This document shows, piece after piece, positions 60,838 through 64,000 of a stretch of 64,000 nucleotides of DNA (the first letter of the stretch is position 1; each line of letters starts with the position of its first letter). The DNA lies in the NCBI RefSeq assembly GCF_026341855.1, contig NZ_JAPENW010000001.1:5695001-5759000 (forward strand). Reading direction: 5' to 3'. The notes beneath the pieces are model-generated. The model had not been told where the DNA came from, did no database searches, and saw only the letters and a list, made by a program, of their open reading frames with translations. The stretch is from Streptomyces sp. NBC_00568 (GTDB lineage Bacteria > Actinomycetota > Actinomycetes > Streptomycetales > Streptomycetaceae). Position numbers and translations under genes: made by a program.

Positions 60838-61623
60838 ATGAGCGTCCTCGACCGACTGCTGGGCCGCGATCTGCATTCCCTCGCCGCCCCCTACGCCCTC
60901 GACGCGCTGGAAAGCGACGAGCGGCGCCGGTTCGAACGTCATCTGAAGGGCTGTGAACGCTGTGCCGAGGAGGTGCGTGCGCTGACCGAGGACGCGGTAC
61001 GGCTCGCCTGGTCCACGACGGCGGCCCCGCCGGCCGCCCTTCGGGAGCGGGTGCTGACCGCCGTACGGACGACACCGCAGGAACCGGCCGCCCGGGAGCC
61101 CCGCGCCCGGCCCGCCCATCAGCCCACGCGGGCGCGTGCCCCCCGGTTCCGCCCGCTGTTCGCCCCGCTCGCCACCACCACGGCCGCCGCGGCTCTCGTC
61201 GTCGCCTCCCTGTTCGCGGTGCAGGCGACACAGGCGCGGGACGAACTGGACCGGGAGCGTGCGCAGGCACGTGAGATCGCCCACGTTCTCGCGGCGCCCG
61301 ACGCGCGGGCGACCGGTGAACGGGACGCACGGGGGCGTGGAATCGGAGTTGTGGCCTCCGCGTCGGAGCGGCGCGCCGTCGTGACAGTGAGCGGACTCGG
61401 CAGCCCCTCGGGCGGGCGCGTCCATCAGCTGTGGCTCATGCGCCCCAACGAGAAACCGCGTTCCCTCGGCCTGTTCGAAGCCGACACGCCCCTCGTCGCC
61501 GACGGACTGAATACGAACGCGACGTCACTCGCAGTGACCGTCGAACCTCACGGAGGGTCAGTGCAGCCCACTACCCAGCCGGTTGTCCAACTCGCCCTGG
61601 AAACGGTTGGATTCGGAGAGTAA
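60838..61623 (+). CDS. RskA-family anti-sigma factor with zinc finger
   Basis: Membrane anti-sigma factor of 261 residues, start ATG 60838 with GAGAGGGGGG before it. The N-terminal ZAS domain has FERHLKGCERCAEEV with the H-x3-C-x2-C zinc motif near residue 40. The cytosolic helix then leads to a single TM near residue 115 (ATTTAAAALVVASLFAVQA). The outer part is the RskA domain (VTVSGLGSPSGGRVHQLWLM, then LGLFEADTPLV). Binding of the sigma by the zinc domain is released by regulated proteolysis or redox change. The gap to the sigma gene is 55 bases. Confidence 0.88.
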   Translation: MSVLDRLLGRDLHSLAAPYALDALESDERRRFERHLKGCERCAEEVRALTEDAVRLAWSTTAAPPAALRERVLTAVRTTPQEPAAREPRARPAHQPTRARAPRFRPLFAPLATTTAAAALVVASLFAVQATQARDELDRERAQAREIAHVLAAPDARATGERDARGRGIGVVASASERRAVVTVSGLGSPSGGRVHQLWLMRPNEKPRSLGLFEADTPLVADGLNTNATSLAVTVEPHGGSVQPTTQPVVQLALETVGFGE

Positions 61624-61738
61624 TCGTCAACCCCCTTACGGGGAAGGTGAATCCTGTGTCCGAGATACACGAGCGCCACGAGGGGGCGATAGGGTTAGTC
61701 TGCCCGGGCCGGGTGGACTTGTACGGGTGGGGAGTGAC

Positions 61739-62008
61739 ATGGAACAGATAACAGTGAGCAGCAGGGCTCGTGTCCCTGCGATCACGTGCGGGAGCAGCGC
61801 GACCAGTTCGCGCCTCGACCGTCATCTCGCGGTGCTGGGTGGCCCTGCCATACCGCAGCGCGAGACGGTCGAGGCGACGTCACTGATGCGTGAGCTCACG
61901 GCGCGTGACACCGCGCACGACAGCGGCTCCATGGGTGCGCGCGTGCGGCGGGTCTCGCTCTTCGCGCCGCTCAGGCGGCTGCGTCGTTCGCTGTTCGGCG
62001 GCCACTGA
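61739..62008 (+). CDS. Small hypothetical protein (89 aa)
   Basis: Protein of 89 residues, start ATG 61739 with GGGGAG five bases before. The sequence has no signal or TM. The C-terminus is basic (RVRRVSLFAPLRRLRRSLFGGH) and may bind nucleic acid or membrane. The middle (SSRLDRHLAVLGGPAIPQRETVEATSLMREL) looks helical. I do not recognise the family. It lies 115 bases after the anti-sigma gene. Confidence 0.6.
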   Translation: MEQITVSSRARVPAITCGSSATSSRLDRHLAVLGGPAIPQRETVEATSLMRELTARDTAHDSGSMGARVRRVSLFAPLRRLRRSLFGGH

Positions 62009-62167
62009 TCGGCCGTCGGTACCGGCGTTCCCCGACTCGCGCTCCGGCGGCCCACCGTCCCGGCGCAACGCTGCCTCTCCGCGTCCGTCATCCCCACGGC
62101 GGGCAGCGGCGCCCGGTGGTCACCACGGCCGGAGCGCGGGTCACCACATCTCACTGAGCCGCAAGGC

Positions 62168-63376
62168 TCAGCGCACCACTCCGTCCCGCCGCAGCTCGGC
62201 GACGTCCGCGTCCGTCATGCCCAGCGCCCGCAACACCACCCCTGTGTGCTCGCCGAGCCGCGGGACGGCCCCCATCCGTGCCTCCTCCCCGCCCGGCAGC
62301 GTGATCGGAGGCAGCAGCGCCCGCAGCGGCCCGACCGGTGACCCCACCTCCCGCCACCGGTTCCTGGCCGCCAGCTGCGGATGCTCCGCCACCTCCCCGA
62401 CGTCCCGCAGTCGCGCGCACGCGATGCCCGCGGCCTCCAGGCGGGTCACCGCCTCGTCGGCGCCGAGCACGCCCAGCGCCTTCGCCACCAGGGTGTCCAC
62501 GGGCTCCCGGTTCGCCACCCGCGCCGGGTTCGTCGCGAACTCCGGATCGTCCGCCAAGTCGGGCCGCCCCAGAAGCTGTTGGGCGAGCCGCCGCCACTCC
62601 CGGTCGTTCTGCACCGACAACAGCACGCGCCCGCCGTCCGCCGTCGAATAGACGTCGTAGGGAACGATCACGGCATGCGCGAGGCCGGTGCGTGCCGGTG
62701 CCGTCCCGCCGTGCATCGCGTGGTGCAGCGGATGCCCCATCCACTCCGTGAGCGCGTCCAGCATCGACACCTCCACCGGGCCCCCGCGGCCGGTCGTGCC
62801 GCGCCGCACCAGGGCCGCGAGGACTCCCGAGAAGGCGTACATGGCCGCGGCGATGTCCGCGGCCGGGATGCCCGCCTTCACCGGCTCCTCCGGAGTCCCC
62901 GTCACCGACACGAGCCCCGCCTCGCACTGCACGAGCATGTCGTACGCGCGTTTGCCGGCGTACGGCCCGGACGCCCCGTACCCCGAGACGTCCACGGCGA
63001 TCAGCCGCGGATGCTCGGCGCACAGGGTCACCGCGTCCAGGCCCAGCCGGGCCGCCGCCCCCTGGGCGAGGTTCTGCACGAACACGTCCGCGTCCGCGAC
63101 GAGCCGGCGCACGACATCCAGCCCGCGCGGGTCCTTCAGGTCGAGGGCGACGGACTCCTTGCCCCGGTTGCACCACACGAAATGCGAGGCCAGGCCCGCG
63201 GCCGCGGTGTCGTAGCCACGGGCGAAGTCCCCGCCGTCGATCCGCTCGATCTTGACGACCCGGGCGCCGAGATCGGCGAGCTGACGGGTGGCGAAGGGCG
63301 CGGCGACGGCTTGTTCGACGGCGACGACGGTGATGCCTTCGAGGGGCAGTGGCTGTGGCTGCATGCGGTGGATCAT
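62168..63376 (-). CDS. Class III CoA-transferase (CaiB/BaiF family)
   Basis: Enzyme of 402 residues, start ATG 63376 or ATG 63364. Family III landmarks are ATRQLADLGARVVKIERIDGGDFARGYD, GKRAYDMLVQCEAGLVSVTGTP (catalytic Asp in YD) and a C-terminal small domain. It transfers CoA between carboxylic acids, for example formate/oxalate, succinyl or (R)-benzylsuccinate types; the substrate cannot be told. It lies on its own between the small hypothetical and the ABC-2 gene. A short hairpin (CTGAGCC-GCAA-GGCTCAG) overlaps its stop at 62154-62171. Confidence 0.87.
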   Translation of the reverse strand: MIHRMQPQPLPLEGITVVAVEQAVAAPFATRQLADLGARVVKIERIDGGDFARGYDTAAAGLASHFVWCNRGKESVALDLKDPRGLDVVRRLVADADVFVQNLAQGAAARLGLDAVTLCAEHPRLIAVDVSGYGASGPYAGKRAYDMLVQCEAGLVSVTGTPEEPVKAGIPAADIAAAMYAFSGVLAALVRRGTTGRGGPVEVSMLDALTEWMGHPLHHAMHGGTAPARTGLAHAVIVPYDVYSTADGGRVLLSVQNDREWRRLAQQLLGRPDLADDPEFATNPARVANREPVDTLVAKALGVLGADEAVTRLEAAGIACARLRDVGEVAEHPQLAARNRWREVGSPVGPLRALLPPITLPGGEEARMGAVPRLGEHTGVVLRALGMTDADVAELRRDGVVR

Positions 63377-63486
63377 GGCTCCTCGCCGCCACCTTTGTCA
63401 TGCGCGGACGCCGATAAGGAGGTTCCGTGAAGCCGGTGTGAACCGTCGTCCGCGAGCGGTCCCGCCGCTCACCGTCCGCTCGACGC

Positions 63487-64000
63487 TCACCGTTCCCCGG
63501 TCGCGTACCGGCGGACGGCGAGCGGCAGGAACACCACGAGCAGCACGCCGCACCAGGCCAGCGACCCGGCGACCGGATGGGCCACCGGCCAGGCGGAACC
63601 GCCGGGCACCGGGGCGTTCCCGAACAGCTCACGCAGGGCTGTGGTCACCGCGCTGATCGGGTTCCACTCCGCGAGCGTGCGCAGCGGCCCCGGCAGGTTG
63701 TCCGTCGGGATGTACGCGTTGGACAGCAGCGGCAGCATGAACGTCGCACTGCCCAGCTGACCCGCCGCCTCCTCGCTCCGGGACAGCAGCCCGAGGAAGA
63801 TCCCGACCCAGGTGGCCGCGAACCGGAAGAGCAGCAACAGCGCGAGCGCGCCCGCCGCGTGGAGCGCCGAGCCCTCCACGCGCCAGCCCACCGCGAGTGC
63901 AACGAGCAGGAACGGCACGGTTCCCGCGGCGGTCACGAGCAGATCCGCGACAGCCTGGCCCAGCGGCACGGCCGCCCGGCTCATCGGCAGGGTGCGGAAG
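63487..64000 (-). CDS. ABC-2 type permease, partial (C-terminal part)
   Basis: Membrane permease of the DrrB-like ABC-2 family, cut by the right edge of the window; at least 171 residues are present. The frame enters the window as FRTLPMSRAAVPLGQ, so the start lies beyond 64000. Four hydrophobic segments and the ABC-2 motif LPLLSNAYIPTDNLPGPLRTLAEWNP (landmark AYIPTDNLPG...WNP) are visible. It probably exports a lipid or drug with an ATPase encoded to the right. Confidence 0.85.
   Translation of the reverse strand, partial: FRTLPMSRAAVPLGQAVADLLVTAAGTVPFLLVALAVGWRVEGSALHAAGALALLLLFRFAATWVGIFLGLLSRSEEAAGQLGSATFMLPLLSNAYIPTDNLPGPLRTLAEWNPISAVTTALRELFGNAPVPGGSAWPVAHPVAGSLAWCGVLLVVFLPLAVRRYATGER

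Noticed and set aside
1..64000. tRNA, rRNA, IS elements or prophage
   Set aside because: None was recognised when reading the window; no cloverleaf, transposase, integrase or phage structural gene was seen.

Overview
The window looks like chromosomal DNA from a Streptomyces or close relative. The DNA is very GC-rich with strong third-position GC, GTG and TTG starts are common, and the products are typical of the genus: Rpf cell-wall hydrolases with LysM, a SepF-like protein, streptogrisin proteases, an AA10 copper monooxygenase, a GDSL lipase, DnaE2 and WYL/MarR/GntR regulators. From memory, the order dnaE2 / imuB-like / secreted lipase / AA10 enzyme / GDSL lipase resembles the S. coelicolor SCO17xx region; this was not checked. 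I see no tRNA, rRNA, IS element, prophage or CRISPR.

Layout. 0.3-10.3 kb: a conserved hypothetical protein; two tandem Rpf genes; a branched-chain amino-acid (Liv) uptake locus in which both permeases and one ATPase are a single polypeptide; a WYL regulator with a perfect palindrome just before its start. 10.6-17.8 kb: an I78-type peptidase inhibitor, a PAP2 phosphatase, a 14-TM MFS exporter, a glutaryl-CoA-dehydrogenase-like enzyme behind a palindrome, a SepF-like protein, and a DUF5685 protein with a very cysteine-rich tail. 17.8-26.0 kb: a divergent locus with a polar-amino-acid ABC transporter, an FAD/NAD(P)-binding protein, two NtaA-family flavin monooxygenases and a DUF1684 protein. Short peptides ending in Cys-stop lie in its central intergenic region, so I read it as a cysteine-controlled organosulfur salvage locus.

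26.2-29.7 kb: two streptogrisin-type proteases flanking a slipin. 29.9-34.5 kb: a LexA-box-linked dnaE2 and an ImuB-like gene, without imuA nearby. 34.5-42.6 kb: a divergent cupin/MarR pair with two palindromes, a secreted lipase, a sortase-anchored AA10 enzyme, acetyltransferases, a 44-residue small gene, a methyltransferase, a DUF402 protein, a GntR regulator and an AAA ATPase. 42.7-51.7 kb: an exopolysaccharide-type block with a membrane-anchored GH39-like enzyme, two GT2 enzymes, a polysaccharide deacetylase and a giant flippase-membrane-protein fusion. 52.0-54.6 kb: a GDSL lipase and a Ser/Thr kinase.

54.6-61.6 kb: a probable metal/envelope locus in which a NicO-type transporter with an extreme His-rich loop, a TPR protein and a DUF4331 surface protein face an ECF sigma / zinc anti-sigma (RskA-like) pair. 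61.7-64.0 kb: a small hypothetical protein, a class III CoA-transferase, and the end of an ABC-2 permease cut by the window edge.
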